This document shows positions 9,233 through 18,260 of a stretch of 64,000 nucleotides of DNA, piece by piece. The stretch comes from Lachnospiraceae bacterium (GTDB taxonomy: Bacteria > Bacillota > Clostridia > Lachnospirales > Lachnospiraceae): the NCBI GenBank assembly GCA_017463255.1, contig JAFTPP010000034.1, forward strand, positions 62,001-126,000. Direction: 5' to 3'. Position numbers and translations under genes: made by a program. The notes beneath the pieces were generated by a model. It did no database searches. It saw nothing but the letters and a program-made list of their open reading frames with translations, and was not told the DNA's origin. How positions within the stretch are numbered: the first letter of the stretch is position 1; the number at the start of each line of letters is the position of its first letter.

Positions 9233-10132
9233 CTACCTTCCTTCGTTCATAAGATCGATATAGTATTCTTCCAAGCCGATTTTATCAGTTTTAATCTCAC
9301 TAATTAAAATTCCGTTTTCATATAGATAAGTCACTATCTCTTCCGGATCTTTTGCATCATAGACACGAAGATATCCGCTCTCGTCCTCTTCTACGCGGGA
9401 ATACTTATTCTTAAGCACTTCTTTTGTATGAGCTGTATCCTTTGTGGTAAGTGCAACATAAGTACGGCAATCCCCATCTAATTCTTCGGCTGTCATCTCT
9501 TTTATCATTTTTCCGCCACGGACAATTCCGTAATGAGTTGCTATTTTTTCAAGCTCTCCTAAAATATGAGAAGAAATCACAACGGTACACTGATAATTCT
9601 TAGTAATATCTACAAGCACTTCCCTCATAATTCTCATACCGTCTGCATCCAGACCGTTAATCGGCTCATCCAATACGAGCAATGTAGGATTTCCAAGAAG
9701 TGCCATGGCAATTCCGATTCTTTGCTTCATACCAAGGGAACAATTCTTATATTTATTGGAAGCAGCTCCTTCCATTCTTACTGTTTTAAGAACTTTTCTT
9801 ACCTCATCCTCCGGATTGGAAATACTTAAATTGGCTGCCTGAAGCATCAGGTTATTCCATACACTGTAATTGGCATAACAGCCGGGTGCTTCAATTAACA
9901 CCCCTACCTTTGCCCTAACATCTGCATCTGTATAGTCTCTTCCAAACAGTTTAATCTCGCCGCCGCTTGGAATCAAAAGACCACATATCAACTTTTCCGT
10001 GGTAGATTTACCACTTCCGTTCTCACCGATAAAACCGTATATCGCTCCCATAGGGACAGTCATATTTAATCCGCTAAGAGCTTGCTTTTCACCAAAATTT
10101 TTAGTCAGATTTCTGATTTCAATTGCATTCAT
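9233..10132 (-). CDS. ABC transporter ATPase, BcrA-like (second pair)
   Basis: About 299 residues from the chosen start. Walker A is GENGSGKSTTEKL, signature CSLGMKQRIGIAMAL, Walker B LLVLDEPINGLD, H-loop SSHILGEL. The C-terminal extension ends EEYYIDLMNEGR, the region that pairs with the permease in BcrA-type ATPases. The start at 10132 has GGAGG 8 bases upstream. It energises the permease at 8416-9225. It is a close paralogue of the ATPase at 10978-11895, so the pair arose by tandem duplication. Confidence 0.92.
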   Translation of the reverse strand: MNAIEIRNLTKNFGEKQALSGLNMTVPMGAIYGFIGENGSGKSTTEKLICGLLIPSGGEIKLFGRDYTDADVRAKVGVLIEAPGCYANYSVWNNLMLQAANLSISNPEDEVRKVLKTVRMEGAASNKYKNCSLGMKQRIGIAMALLGNPTLLVLDEPINGLDADGMRIMREVLVDITKNYQCTVVISSHILGELEKIATHYGIVRGGKMIKEMTAEELDGDCRTYVALTTKDTAHTKEVLKNKYSRVEEDESGYLRVYDAKDPEEIVTYLYENGILISEIKTDKIGLEEYYIDLMNEGR

Positions 10133-10148
10133 CCAAACTGCCTCCTCA

Positions 10149-10976
10149 TTAATATACGTCACATTTTGTAAGAATCCGTGTTCCAAGTACCGTGTAAATA
10201 ACAGCCCAGATTACAGAAATTACTATACAAACTACCAGGGTTACAATGCTGCTTGAAAGACACGCAAAAACTGACGAGCCATATAAGAAAATATTTAATA
10301 AAGATGAATTTCCCATGATGGCTGCCGCGCCGATAATAAGAATTCCTGTTCCAAAAAAGAAGGAAGAAGCAATGGAAATTCCGAAATATCTTCTGAAAAT
10401 AATGTTAAGGAAGGTATATAAGCTTGCCCATCCCAAACTCATAACCATTTTCCCTAAAATAGCAATGATTAAGGAACCAACGTTTACTTGGAATGAAGTC
10501 TGAACCAATAATCCCGCAATGACCGTTCCAAGAAGGTATGTAATACACATGCAGGCCATAGAGAAGGCCCCCACCAAAGCTTTGGACATCATATAATCCT
10601 GTTTTTTAGCATGTGTGGTAAATAACTGTTTTACATAGACGCTCTTATAATCATGACCGATGAAAATAGAAACCATAATTCCGCCAAAGATAAAGACCAT
10701 ATTCATGTTGGCATAATCAGCAATATCATTCACTACATATAATGGCGTTTTTGCAGCGATTACCTGCCAGGTATTGGTATACATGGGCGATACCGTTCCA
10801 TCAGGTCCCGGCATACTGGTCATACTTAATATCATTGCCGGAATTATTGCTGCAATGGCAAGAAAAATATAAAACATGGGGGTATGGAATAACCGATAAA
10901 AATCAACACCCAACATGCCCTTTAATCGTTTATAAAAACTGGGTGATTCAAATTTTAATTCATGTACTGCTTCCAT
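10149..10976 (-). CDS. ABC-2 type permease (first pair)
   Basis: A 275-residue integral membrane protein with about six helices and an extracytoplasmic loop after helix 1 (SMPGPDGTVSPMYTNTW). It is homologous to the permease of the second pair. The start at 10976 has GGAGG 6 bases upstream, located in the end of the ATPase gene whose stop is only 1 base away, so the two are translationally coupled. Confidence 0.87.
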   Translation of the reverse strand: MEAVHELKFESPSFYKRLKGMLGVDFYRLFHTPMFYIFLAIAAIIPAMILSMTSMPGPDGTVSPMYTNTWQVIAAKTPLYVVNDIADYANMNMVFIFGGIMVSIFIGHDYKSVYVKQLFTTHAKKQDYMMSKALVGAFSMACMCITYLLGTVIAGLLVQTSFQVNVGSLIIAILGKMVMSLGWASLYTFLNIIFRRYFGISIASSFFFGTGILIIGAAAIMGNSSLLNIFLYGSSVFACLSSSIVTLVVCIVISVIWAVIYTVLGTRILTKCDVY

Positions 10977-10977
10977 C

Positions 10978-11895
10978 TCAGTCCTCCTTGTTTTCCGCCA
11001 TTGTTTTTTGTGACATTAACTCAATATAGTACTCTTCAAGACCAATCTTATTTTTCTTAATCTCGTTTACAACATGTCCCTTTTGAATTAAATATTCAAC
11101 AATAGATTCCGTATCATCCACATCATATACTCTGATGTAGTCTTCTTCTCTTCGCACATTGTCGTATTTTTTCATAAGGACATCTTCGGCACCTTCCATA
11201 TCTTTCGTTTTTATTGATACAAATACGCGTGCTCTGTTTTCCATGTCCTTTGCTGATATTTCCTGAATCATTCTGCCCTGACGGATAATGCCGTAATGCG
11301 TTGCTATTTTTTCAAGCTCTCCTAAAATATGAGAGGAAATCAACACTGTAGTGGAATATTTGGTCGTAATTTCCACCAAAATCTCACGCATTATTCTCAT
11401 ACCATCTGTATCCAACCCATTAATCGGCTCATCTAAAATGAGTAATGCAGGGTCCCCAAGTAATGCCATGGCAATACCGATTCTTTGTTTCATACCCAAA
11501 GAACAGCTTTTAAATTTAATATGTGCAGAATCTTCCATACGCACAATCTTCAAAACTCTTTTTATCTCCTCATCAGGATTTTCAAGGTTTAAATTAATTG
11601 CCTGCATCATCAGATTCTGATACACGCTGGAACCCGGAAAACACCCTGCGTTTTCAATTAATGCGCCTACCCTTACTCTGACACCCGGATCCGTATAATC
11701 TCTGCCAAACAATCGGATTTCTCCTCCATCCGGTACCAAATGCCCGCAGATGAGCTTCTCTGTTGTAGATTTTCCGCTTCCGTTTTCACCGATAAATCCA
11801 TAGATGGCTCCAACCGGGACTGTCATGTTAAGATTATCGACTGCATATAACCCTCGAAAGCTTTTTGATAAGTTTCTTATTTCAATTGCGTTCAT
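10978..11895 (-). CDS. ABC transporter ATPase, BcrA-like (first pair)
   Basis: About 305 residues with Walker A GENGSGKSTTEKL, signature CSLGMKQRIGIAMAL, Walker B LLILDEPINGLD and SSHILGEL. The unusual Thr-Glu after Walker A is shared with its paralogue. The ATG at 11895 is preferred over the GTG at 11901 because AAGGAG (11904-11909) is only 2 bases from the GTG but 8 from the ATG. It is the first gene of a five-gene operon (ATPase-permease-ATPase-permease-small membrane protein). By family it could expel or neutralise membrane-active peptides; that role is inference. Confidence 0.92.
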   Translation of the reverse strand: MNAIEIRNLSKSFRGLYAVDNLNMTVPVGAIYGFIGENGSGKSTTEKLICGHLVPDGGEIRLFGRDYTDPGVRVRVGALIENAGCFPGSSVYQNLMMQAINLNLENPDEEIKRVLKIVRMEDSAHIKFKSCSLGMKQRIGIAMALLGDPALLILDEPINGLDTDGMRIMREILVEITTKYSTTVLISSHILGELEKIATHYGIIRQGRMIQEISAKDMENRARVFVSIKTKDMEGAEDVLMKKYDNVRREEDYIRVYDVDDTESIVEYLIQKGHVVNEIKKNKIGLEEYYIELMSQKTMAENKED

Positions 11896-11954
11896 GTTCA
11901 CCTCTCCTTAGCGTAGAATCCGTGTAACTGTCATTTTTTCTATCTTATGGGGAA

Positions 11955-12009
11955 ATTATATTGCCCGGATGTTTTAGAATGTTTTAAGAAATGTTAAAGA
12001 ATTGTTAAA
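11955..12009 (-). promoter_or_regulatory. ABC operon promoter with response-regulator-type direct repeats
   Basis: On the minus strand a good -10 (TATAAT, 11955-11960) lacks a normal -35. Four related heptamers (TTTAACA twice, then TTAAAAC- and TAAAAC-like) lie upstream; their + strand GTT cores start at 11971, 11981, 11993 and 12004, about 11 bases apart. The first repeat begins 11 bases from the -10. The layout is typical of activation by an OmpR-type regulator. The same motif and spacing occur before the two-component operon at 17175-17207. Confidence 0.6.
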
Positions 12010-12035
12010 ATACCATGCACTTTTGCCACTCAAGC

Positions 12036-12077
12036 AAAAAAACCACTTTTCTCGCTATTTCCTCGAAAAAAGTGGTT
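12036..12077 (-). terminator. Terminator of the XRE regulator gene
   Basis: AACCACTTTT (12041-12050) pairs with AAAAGTGGTT (12068-12077); on the minus strand a run of seven T follows (12036-12042). Confidence 0.85.
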
Positions 12078-12124
12078 CTGTAACATATTTTTACTGTATA
12101 GATACTGTGAAACTTCCTACTTAA

Positions 12125-12889
12125 TTACCTTTTCTTATATATAACAAGTTCGGGGTTTGCGGCATCTGCTTCATAGGTACAGATAAGAATAAAATCCATA
12201 TTCGCAGCAATACCAAAGCATCTGTCACCGCCAAATTCACATTCCAGCTGATTTCCTAAGTAGGTCGCTCCGTCATTTAAGAATTTTACGCACTTCCCAT
12301 TAGGAAGCCGATATTCAAGGTTGATATATCCACCCACAAGTGCATAGAGTTTTTCAACTTTCGGCATCCCCTCAATATGTAAAGCATTGATTTCATCTAT
12401 AAGCTGCTTTTTGAATTCTTCAAACTTGTCCGTCCCGTCCAAATTTTTATACTGTTTCCAATAATTTAGTTTCGGAAGCATATCCTTCATGTATGAACGT
12501 ACCTGTTCCGGTTTAAAAGAATCATTTGCCATATGATTTACGCAGACGTCAATCAAATCGTCCATGTTATGATACATATATTCTCCATCTGCATAACACC
12601 ATTTACAGTATTCTTCATTAAAAAAACCATCCGTCTCCTTACTGATATTAGAATCTTCTAATGGCATACCGCAACATTGACAGATTAACTCCCTGGGTGA
12701 ACCAAGAAGTGTATTGATAGAAACATCAAACTGTTTTGATAATAATTTCAAAGTTTCTATGTTTGGTGTGGTTTCCCCATTTTCCCAACGTGATACCGCT
12801 TGACGGGTAACATATACTTTTTCTGCAAGTTCATCCTGTGAAAGACCTGCTTTATTTCTTAATTCTAAAATAATATCTTTTGTTTCCAT
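12125..12889 (-). CDS. XRE-family regulator fused to a zinc-ribbon and C-terminal ligand-type domain
   Basis: About 254 residues. Residues 1-65 form a Cro/C1 helix-turn-helix (LSQDELAEKVYVTRQAVSRW). A zinc-ribbon-like segment follows with CQCCG and YCKWC, matching the putative zinc-ribbon family often attached to XRE regulators. The last 100 residues resemble small stand-alone domains of unknown ligand. The start at 12889 has GGAGG 10 bases upstream and GGAG 5 bases upstream. It likely represses or activates its own or adjacent promoters; an inverted repeat overlaps the -35 of its own promoter. Confidence 0.85.
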   Translation of the reverse strand: METKDIILELRNKAGLSQDELAEKVYVTRQAVSRWENGETTPNIETLKLLSKQFDVSINTLLGSPRELICQCCGMPLEDSNISKETDGFFNEEYCKWCYADGEYMYHNMDDLIDVCVNHMANDSFKPEQVRSYMKDMLPKLNYWKQYKNLDGTDKFEEFKKQLIDEINALHIEGMPKVEKLYALVGGYINLEYRLPNGKCVKFLNDGATYLGNQLECEFGGDRCFGIAANMDFILICTYEADAANPELVIYKKR

Positions 12890-12910
12890 GAATTCTCCAC
12901 CTCCATGGAC

Positions 12911-12955
12911 ATTATATACCAACCCATTTATGTTGAAAAGCAACCTGCTGTTGCT
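12911..12955 (-). promoter_or_regulatory. Promoter and possible operator of the XRE gene
   Basis: Minus-strand TTTTCA (12934-12939) and TATAAT (12911-12916) are 17 bases apart. The inverted repeat AGCAAC-N5-GTTGCT (12939-12955) touches the -35, a natural position for autoregulation. Confidence 0.55.
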
Positions 12956-12965
12956 ACAATTTCAT

Positions 12966-13994
12966 TTAACCTGCCAACTCAACTTTAATTTTCCCTGCCT
13001 CTTTTAGCCACTGTACCTGGTCACGGATTGTTTCTTCATAAGAGCGGGTAGTATAACCCAGTTCTTCCTTTGCTTTTGAGGAATCAAAACAATTATTTCT
13101 TGCCAGATTGTATACTGAGAAAGTGGTCATCAATGGTTGTTTTCCTGAACGTTTTGCCTTTTTCTCAAGCATCTTTGCAACAAAGTATGCTACCTTCAAT
13201 GGTAAAAATGATTTGATTGGTTTACAACCAGCTTCCTGTTCTAACATTTTAGCAAAATCCCTAAAAGATACTTCCTCGTTTCCTAAAATGTAGCACTGAC
13301 CTTTTCTGCCCCTGTCTGCTGCTGCAATGGTTCCTGCTGCCAAATCCCGCACATCGCAGAGGTTAAAAGAACCATCAATCCCCATTGGCATTTCGCCGTT
13401 AATAATATCGATTACTGTCTTTGTGGTTTCTCCAACGGCGGGGTCCTCAGGACCTAAAATACCGCTTGGATGTACAACACACGCATTCAGCCCTTCCGTT
13501 CTTACCGCATCTAAAACCGCCTGGGTTGCAATTGCTTTGGAACGGCTATAACAACCTAACACCTGGTCCTCGTCAAAATAAATAACCTCTTTAATCCTTT
13601 TGCCTTTCTTTTCTTCCGGAATTGCACCCGTACTACTGCAATACACTAACTTTTTACACTCCGGATGAGATAAGCAGCCTTGGATAATGTTCTTGGTTCC
13701 ACCCACATTTACATTCATAACAAGAGGATTATAATCAGGCGAAACCGTTACCACACTTGCAATATGTAATACTATGGTTTCTGTACCTTCCGGTACGGTA
13801 AAAAAGCGCTCCACATCTTCTATATTGCAGATGTCTCCTTCAATTACTTCAACACCTTCCGGGATATATTTAATTGCTTTATCATTGGGTAACGCAAATG
13901 CTCTAACGCGATCTCCCCGCTCAATTAACTGTCTTAAAACCGTTCCTCCCAAAAATCCTGCAGCTCCGGTTACTAAATATAATGTATTTTTCAT
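12966..13994 (-). CDS. NAD-dependent epimerase/dehydratase, dihydroflavonol-reductase-like
   Basis: A 342-residue extended SDR with TGAAGFLGG at the N-terminus, an acidic GDI segment, CSSTGAIP and the YSRSK active-site motif. It is closest in feel to 3-beta-hydroxysteroid/dihydroflavonol-type reductases, but its substrate is unknown. AAGGAG lies 10 bases upstream of the ATG. It sits between the two-component operon and the XRE gene; the short gaps leave open whether it is transcribed with either. It is not close in sequence to the epimerase at 3127-4149. Confidence 0.88.
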   Translation of the reverse strand: MKNTLYLVTGAAGFLGGTVLRQLIERGDRVRAFALPNDKAIKYIPEGVEVIEGDICNIEDVERFFTVPEGTETIVLHIASVVTVSPDYNPLVMNVNVGGTKNIIQGCLSHPECKKLVYCSSTGAIPEEKKGKRIKEVIYFDEDQVLGCYSRSKAIATQAVLDAVRTEGLNACVVHPSGILGPEDPAVGETTKTVIDIINGEMPMGIDGSFNLCDVRDLAAGTIAAADRGRKGQCYILGNEEVSFRDFAKMLEQEAGCKPIKSFLPLKVAYFVAKMLEKKAKRSGKQPLMTTFSVYNLARNNCFDSSKAKEELGYTTRSYEETIRDQVQWLKEAGKIKVELAG

Positions 13995-14065
13995 GGTTTA
14001 TTCTCTCCTTTTCAATCTGTTGTTGTATTTGATAGGTAGAGAATAACTCCCGTTTGTTATGGAAA

Positions 14066-14094
14066 GTTTTAAAAAATATTAATATTTTGTTAAA
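14066..14094 (-). promoter_or_regulatory. Possible weak copy of the TTTAACA repeat element
   Basis: Between the small membrane protein gene and the epimerase, GTTTTA (14066-14071) and GTTAAA (14089-14094) on the + strand are 23 bases apart, twice the 11-base period at 11971-12009. The region is very AT-rich, so chance is a real alternative. Confidence 0.3.
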
Positions 14095-14102
14095 AATATA
14101 AT

Positions 14103-14480
14103 TTATTCACTCTTCGATAATTCTTCAATTAACGCCAATATCTTAGGTGCCAGCTTCTCACGTTTTTTTCTGACCACCCGTTTATATACCGGGTATGCCA
14201 AGCCAACCACCGCCATACCAAAGACTCCCAGAATAATTCCCGGAATAAGGTAATTACCTGCAAATACCATGCACATACTCATTCCACCGCCCATAATTAA
14301 AGTCCCTACAATACCTAAAACCAGTGAAATAACGGTTGCCGAAGTCTCTGTACTCGCGTCTAGTTTACGCAAGGTTTCCATTTTATTTTCTTCTTCAGGA
14401 AGATACTTTTGTCTAATCCTGTCTATTTCCTCCTGACGCTTGGAAGAATAGGTATATTCAAATGTATTATTATTTTCCAT
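14103..14480 (-). CDS. Small two-helix membrane protein, paralogue of 8012-8398
   Basis: About 125 residues. The N-terminal block (FEYTYSSKRQEEIDRIRQKY, then LPEEENKMETLRKLD), two helices and a basic tail match the protein at 8012-8398 nearly position by position. The start at 14480 has GGAG 9 bases upstream. It lies 11 bases after a multi-spanning membrane protein and is the end of the two-component operon. A copy with the sensor genes and a copy with the transporter genes suggests a shared accessory or sensing role, by inference. Confidence 0.8.
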   Translation of the reverse strand: MENNNTFEYTYSSKRQEEIDRIRQKYLPEEENKMETLRKLDASTETSATVISLVLGIVGTLIMGGGMSMCMVFAGNYLIPGIILGVFGMAVVGLAYPVYKRVVRKKREKLAPKILALIEELSKSE

Positions 14481-14497
14481 AATCAATCACTCCTACA

Positions 14498-15406
14498 CTA
14501 ATTCTGTTCTGTTTCCACTTCGTTTAACAAATTCAGTTCCTTATGCTGCTTAACTACCATAATTACTGCCATTGCAAATTCTATGAAACATACCGCAGTT
14601 CCGGTAAGGATATTTGCAAGACGCACCATGTCCATATTTCCATCGCCAAACTGCATAAGCATAGCTGTCTGTAACGCAAAAATAGACATTGTGGCACATG
14701 CAAGTGACATTACCTTAGATGCCATAATAATTGGGCGTCCCATTTTCCGGTACTTAATAAGATTCATGATAGCCTTTGTGAGATGATAAAAGGTATACGC
14801 TGCCTGTGCATATATTACAAATCCCGGATATGCATAATATTTATTCTGCCATATCATATGTACTGCCATTGCCACAACAGCAATATTTAATAAAAACAGT
14901 GACCATCCACAAAAAAGACTACTCTTTAATTCGTGACGTAACTTTTCTGTTTCATCCTTAAGCAACCGGCACTGCCTGTCCCTTCTTACCAGTCCCACCC
15001 GGATAAGACTTAACACAATATAGTATACAGCGATAGCTCCCATCCATGCTGAACGATAGAAAATACCTGTTCCCATGTAAAAAAGAGCATACAACAGGTT
15101 AAATCCACTACTTCCATATAAAGATATCTTTGCCCTAAGAACCGGGTCGGATAAATACCGGTTACTATATTGATTAGAATGTAGTCCGCCCCGTATCCAC
15201 CTGATAAGGACCGGTGTCTTAATTGCCACTACAGTTAATGTATAAGCTGATAATCCATAACTAACGTATGCCACAATGGAATGGGTATGCCCAAACCCAA
15301 GGGAATAAATAAGAAGCGGCACCACCACAATCACTAATAATAGCTTGATAACCCAGTGAGGAAACAATAATCTTTTCACCCATTTATTCTGTAAAAACTC
15401 TTTCAT
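14498..15406 (-). CDS. Multi-spanning membrane protein of unknown function
   Basis: A 302-residue hydrophobic protein with about seven or eight predicted helices, starting with a basic N-terminus (KWVKRLLFPHWVIKLLL). No transporter or enzyme motif is recognised. It is encoded 4 bases after the histidine kinase and 11 bases before a small membrane protein, which suggests it works with the two-component system, perhaps in signal input. Confidence 0.8.
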   Translation of the reverse strand: MKEFLQNKWVKRLLFPHWVIKLLLVIVVVPLLIYSLGFGHTHSIVAYVSYGLSAYTLTVVAIKTPVLIRWIRGGLHSNQYSNRYLSDPVLRAKISLYGSSGFNLLYALFYMGTGIFYRSAWMGAIAVYYIVLSLIRVGLVRRDRQCRLLKDETEKLRHELKSSLFCGWSLFLLNIAVVAMAVHMIWQNKYYAYPGFVIYAQAAYTFYHLTKAIMNLIKYRKMGRPIIMASKVMSLACATMSIFALQTAMLMQFGDGNMDMVRLANILTGTAVCFIEFAMAVIMVVKQHKELNLLNEVETEQN

Positions 15407-15410
15407 TTGT

Positions 15411-16472
15411 CTAACTCTCTTTCAAAATAACAGTAAAGGTAGTACCTTCTCCCAAAACACTCTGGACACTAATATTACCGCCGACAATATCGATAACACG
15501 TTTTACAAGTGCTAGACCCAGACCGTTTCCCTTAGTTGCATGAGAAGTATCTCCCTGATAAAACTTTTCAAAAATATGTTTACCGGTATCCGCATTCATC
15601 CCGCAGCCGGTATCACTTACCGATACAATTACCTGATCATTTTCTTTTTTGACCACAATGGATACCACGCCATTTTCTTTACAAAACTTAAATGCATTAG
15701 AGAAAAGATTATTCCATACAAGACTTAAAAGCTCTGCATCCTGACAGATATACACATCTTCCTGCAAATCACTTTCAATTTCTATTTGTTTCTTTTCCCA
15801 AGTGTGCTCGAATAATAAAAGACTCTCGCAAATCTGCTCAGTTAAGTTGTATTCCTTTTTATCCGGATAAATCTGCTGGTTTTCCAAGCGGTTTAGCTTA
15901 AGGATATTGGTAATCAACTCTGAAAGCTTTTTCGTCTGGTCATGAATTGCCTTCGCATATTCCTTACGCTGATCTTCGGTTAACCCGGGACTTTGAAGCA
16001 TTCCGGCATAGTTTTGAATCACCGTAAGAGGTGTCTTAATTTCGTGGGACACATTTGATATAAAATCCGTTCTTAAAGTTTCTACACCTGCAAGCTCAGC
16101 GACCATATCATTTATCCCTTTTATAATGGAGTCAAACTCGTTGTCACTGTCTTCCCCTTTAATATATTGGATTTGGGTGCTAAAATCCCCTGCCATAACT
16201 TTATCTAGCCCATCACGGATTCTCCTTACAGGCCGCATCACCATCCAGACCCTTCTGGTGATATCAATAATACAAAAAAGAAGCGTAAGAATTAACACAT
16301 TAATAAAAGTTATGGGCGCTGCCTTTCGAATCTCTGCTTCGCTCATTTGAATAAAATTAAAAAACAAAGCAAAATTACAGGTCACTACGAAACCAATCAA
16401 AATAAAAAATGCCACAAAGTGTTTCAACCCATCAACAATCGCTCTTTTAAGCTCTGCATTGCTTGAAGACAT
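15411..16472 (-). CDS. Sensor histidine kinase
   Basis: A 353-residue kinase with two N-terminal membrane helices and almost no extracellular loop between them, a HAMP-like segment, HisKA box SNVSHEIKTPLTVI (phosphoacceptor His), and a HATPase domain with N box LVWNNLFSNAFKF, G1 SVSDTGCGM and G2 KGNGLGLALVK. The tiny sensor loop resembles intramembrane-sensing kinases that work with BcrAB-type transporters. The start ATG shares one base with the stop of the response regulator (TAATG). Confidence 0.93.
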   Translation of the reverse strand: MSSSNAELKRAIVDGLKHFVAFFILIGFVVTCNFALFFNFIQMSEAEIRKAAPITFINVLILTLLFCIIDITRRVWMVMRPVRRIRDGLDKVMAGDFSTQIQYIKGEDSDNEFDSIIKGINDMVAELAGVETLRTDFISNVSHEIKTPLTVIQNYAGMLQSPGLTEDQRKEYAKAIHDQTKKLSELITNILKLNRLENQQIYPDKKEYNLTEQICESLLLFEHTWEKKQIEIESDLQEDVYICQDAELLSLVWNNLFSNAFKFCKENGVVSIVVKKENDQVIVSVSDTGCGMNADTGKHIFEKFYQGDTSHATKGNGLGLALVKRVIDIVGGNISVQSVLGEGTTFTVILKES

Positions 16473-17143
16473 TACTTAATCACCGCCTTATAACCTAACC
16501 CATGCACTGTTACAATTTCAAAGCTGTCACATTCAGAAAACTTATCTCTTATTTTAGTCATATATACATCAACGGTCCTTGAACCTGAGCAGGAATCCGC
16601 ATCCCAGAATTCATCCATCAGCTGGGAACGGGTAAAGGTTTTCTTAGGATAAGATAATAACTTATACAAAAGATTAAATTCCCTTACCGTAAGGGTAATT
16701 TCTTCCCCGTCAAGATATGCAGTGTGTTCCTCTGCATCTAACACCACATTCCCTATTTCGATTTTTTTACTGGTAGCAATCTTAGCTCTTCTTAATAATG
16801 CCTCGATTCTAAGAATGAGTTCTTCTAAATCCACAGGTTTTACCAGATAATCATCAATTCCCGCCTTAAAGCCTTTTCTCTTTGACTCAAAATCATCACG
16901 GGCCGTCATAAAAAGAATCGGGATTTCCGTATTCATTTCCCGGACTGATTTGGCAAATTCATACCCGTCAATTCCCGGCATCATAATATCAGAAATAATC
17001 AAATCAAACATGGTTCCATACATTTCATCATAGGCATCATTTGCATTCAATGCGCCTACCGCATCAAATCCATTCTTATTTAAAAAAGAGCATACCGTCT
17101 GATTTAAATCCTTATCATCTTCCACCACTAATATTTTGAACAT
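16472..17143 (-). CDS. OmpR-family response regulator
   Basis: A 223-residue regulator. The receiver domain has the acidic pair VVEDD, phospho-acceptor Asp in IISDIMMPG, Thr in LFMTARDD and Lys in YLVKPVD; the C-terminal winged helix contains TVREFNLLYKLL and SRTVDVYMTKIRDKF. It is first in the operon with its kinase. Direct repeats before its own promoter and the ABC operon promoter suggest it controls both. Confidence 0.95.
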   Translation of the reverse strand: MFKILVVEDDKDLNQTVCSFLNKNGFDAVGALNANDAYDEMYGTMFDLIISDIMMPGIDGYEFAKSVREMNTEIPILFMTARDDFESKRKGFKAGIDDYLVKPVDLEELILRIEALLRRAKIATSKKIEIGNVVLDAEEHTAYLDGEEITLTVREFNLLYKLLSYPKKTFTRSQLMDEFWDADSCSGSRTVDVYMTKIRDKFSECDSFEIVTVHGLGYKAVIK

Positions 17144-17174
17144 AGAAAACCATCCTTTCCCATAATATAATTTG

Positions 17175-17207
17175 ATTATATCACAGGTTTGTTAAAGAAA
17201 TGTTAAA
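17175..17207 (-). promoter_or_regulatory. Promoter of the two-component operon with direct repeats
   Basis: Minus-strand TATAAT (17175-17180). Two TTTAACA repeats whose + strand cores (GTTAAA) start at 17191 and 17202 lie 11 bases apart, and the first begins 11 bases from the -10, exactly as at the ABC operon. Confidence 0.6.
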
Positions 17208-17232
17208 AAGGAACCGCTTTCACGGTTCCTTT
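17205..17232 (-). terminator. Terminator of the mannanase-esterase operon
   Basis: AAAGGAACCG (17207-17216) pairs perfectly with CGGTTCCTTT (17223-17232); a T run follows on the minus strand. Confidence 0.88.
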
Positions 17233-17247
17233 CAAACTTCAATCATG

Positions 17248-18240
17248 TTATTTTTTAAAAATTAAACGTAAAAAATTATATAAATGAGGTTTCACACTAC
17301 TATGGTCATGCCCCGTGTCTGAAAGCTCATGCCACAAATGGTCTGTGCCATTCTTTTCCATAACATTATGATACCCTCTGGGTGAACTGCCCACAACTCC
17401 GTCTGAGTTCGATGCACTTACCAATAATAAATATGGTGCATTTTCTTCAAACATCATCTCTTCTTCTGTCATCTGCCCCGGATGCATTGCAGAATTCTTC
17501 ACTTCTGTTAAACCCGGTGCCGGACAAACCGCTCCGATATATCCAAATAATTCCGGATGCTCAAAACCAATGAATAATGACTCTCTGCCGCCCATGGAAA
17601 ATCCGGTAATAGCCGTATTTTCCCTACCGGTTGCAACCGAAAAAGTACTTTCAATAAACGGCATAAGATCCGTAGTTAAATCATTGATAAAATTATCATA
17701 ATTCAAGCTGTTTTGTAAGTCCATACCGGTACAATACGCCATATCCTTACTACAATAAATATATGGCAGCACAACGATCATTTCCTCTGCCTGTCCTAAG
17801 GCGTAGAGATTTGACAACATGGTATTTAGGCTTACCACCGGTCTTGCCATCCAGTCTTCATTATCCCAAAATCCATGAAGAATATATAAAACAGGATATT
17901 TCTTTTCTTCAGAGTAGTCCGGTGGCAATAACACATTGACGTTTGTGTCCCTTTCAGCCGTTGTGGAATAGTAAGTATATTTTGTAAATTCAGGATAACT
18001 GGTTCCTTCCTGCTCTTTATAAATAGAATCATCCGGTTTTGTAACGAGTAACTCTCCATACTTTTCCATATAAGACATTACTTCTTCCTCTTGTACTTCC
18101 TCTTCCGTCGTTTCCGTTACCGGTTCCTCACCCTTATCATTAGCAGAATCTTTCATAGTGCTCCCACCACATCCTGTAAGCGATGCCATCAGCAAAACTG
18201 CCGGAAGTATACTACAAATATATTTATTCTTTCTAGCCAT
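17248..18240 (-). CDS. Lipoprotein esterase, CE1/feruloyl-esterase-like
   Basis: About 330 residues with a lipoprotein signal ending LMASLTGCGG, an acidic linker and an alpha/beta-hydrolase domain. Visible are the N-terminal fold motif YPVLYILHGF, the nucleophile elbow GFSMGGRESL and the distal catalytic His region DTGHDHSSV. CE1 enzymes of this sort remove feruloyl or acetyl groups from hemicellulose. Lying 20 bases after the GH26 mannanase, it may de-esterify acetylated mannan or act on other esters at the cell surface. The start at 18240 has AAGG 8 bases upstream; a TTG further up is less likely. Confidence 0.85.
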   Translation of the reverse strand: MARKNKYICSILPAVLLMASLTGCGGSTMKDSANDKGEEPVTETTEEEVQEEEVMSYMEKYGELLVTKPDDSIYKEQEGTSYPEFTKYTYYSTTAERDTNVNVLLPPDYSEEKKYPVLYILHGFWDNEDWMARPVVSLNTMLSNLYALGQAEEMIVVLPYIYCSKDMAYCTGMDLQNSLNYDNFINDLTTDLMPFIESTFSVATGRENTAITGFSMGGRESLFIGFEHPELFGYIGAVCPAPGLTEVKNSAMHPGQMTEEEMMFEENAPYLLLVSASNSDGVVGSSPRGYHNVMEKNGTDHLWHELSDTGHDHSSVKPHLYNFLRLIFKK

Positions 18241-18260
18241 TATCTTTACCTTACTCAATT

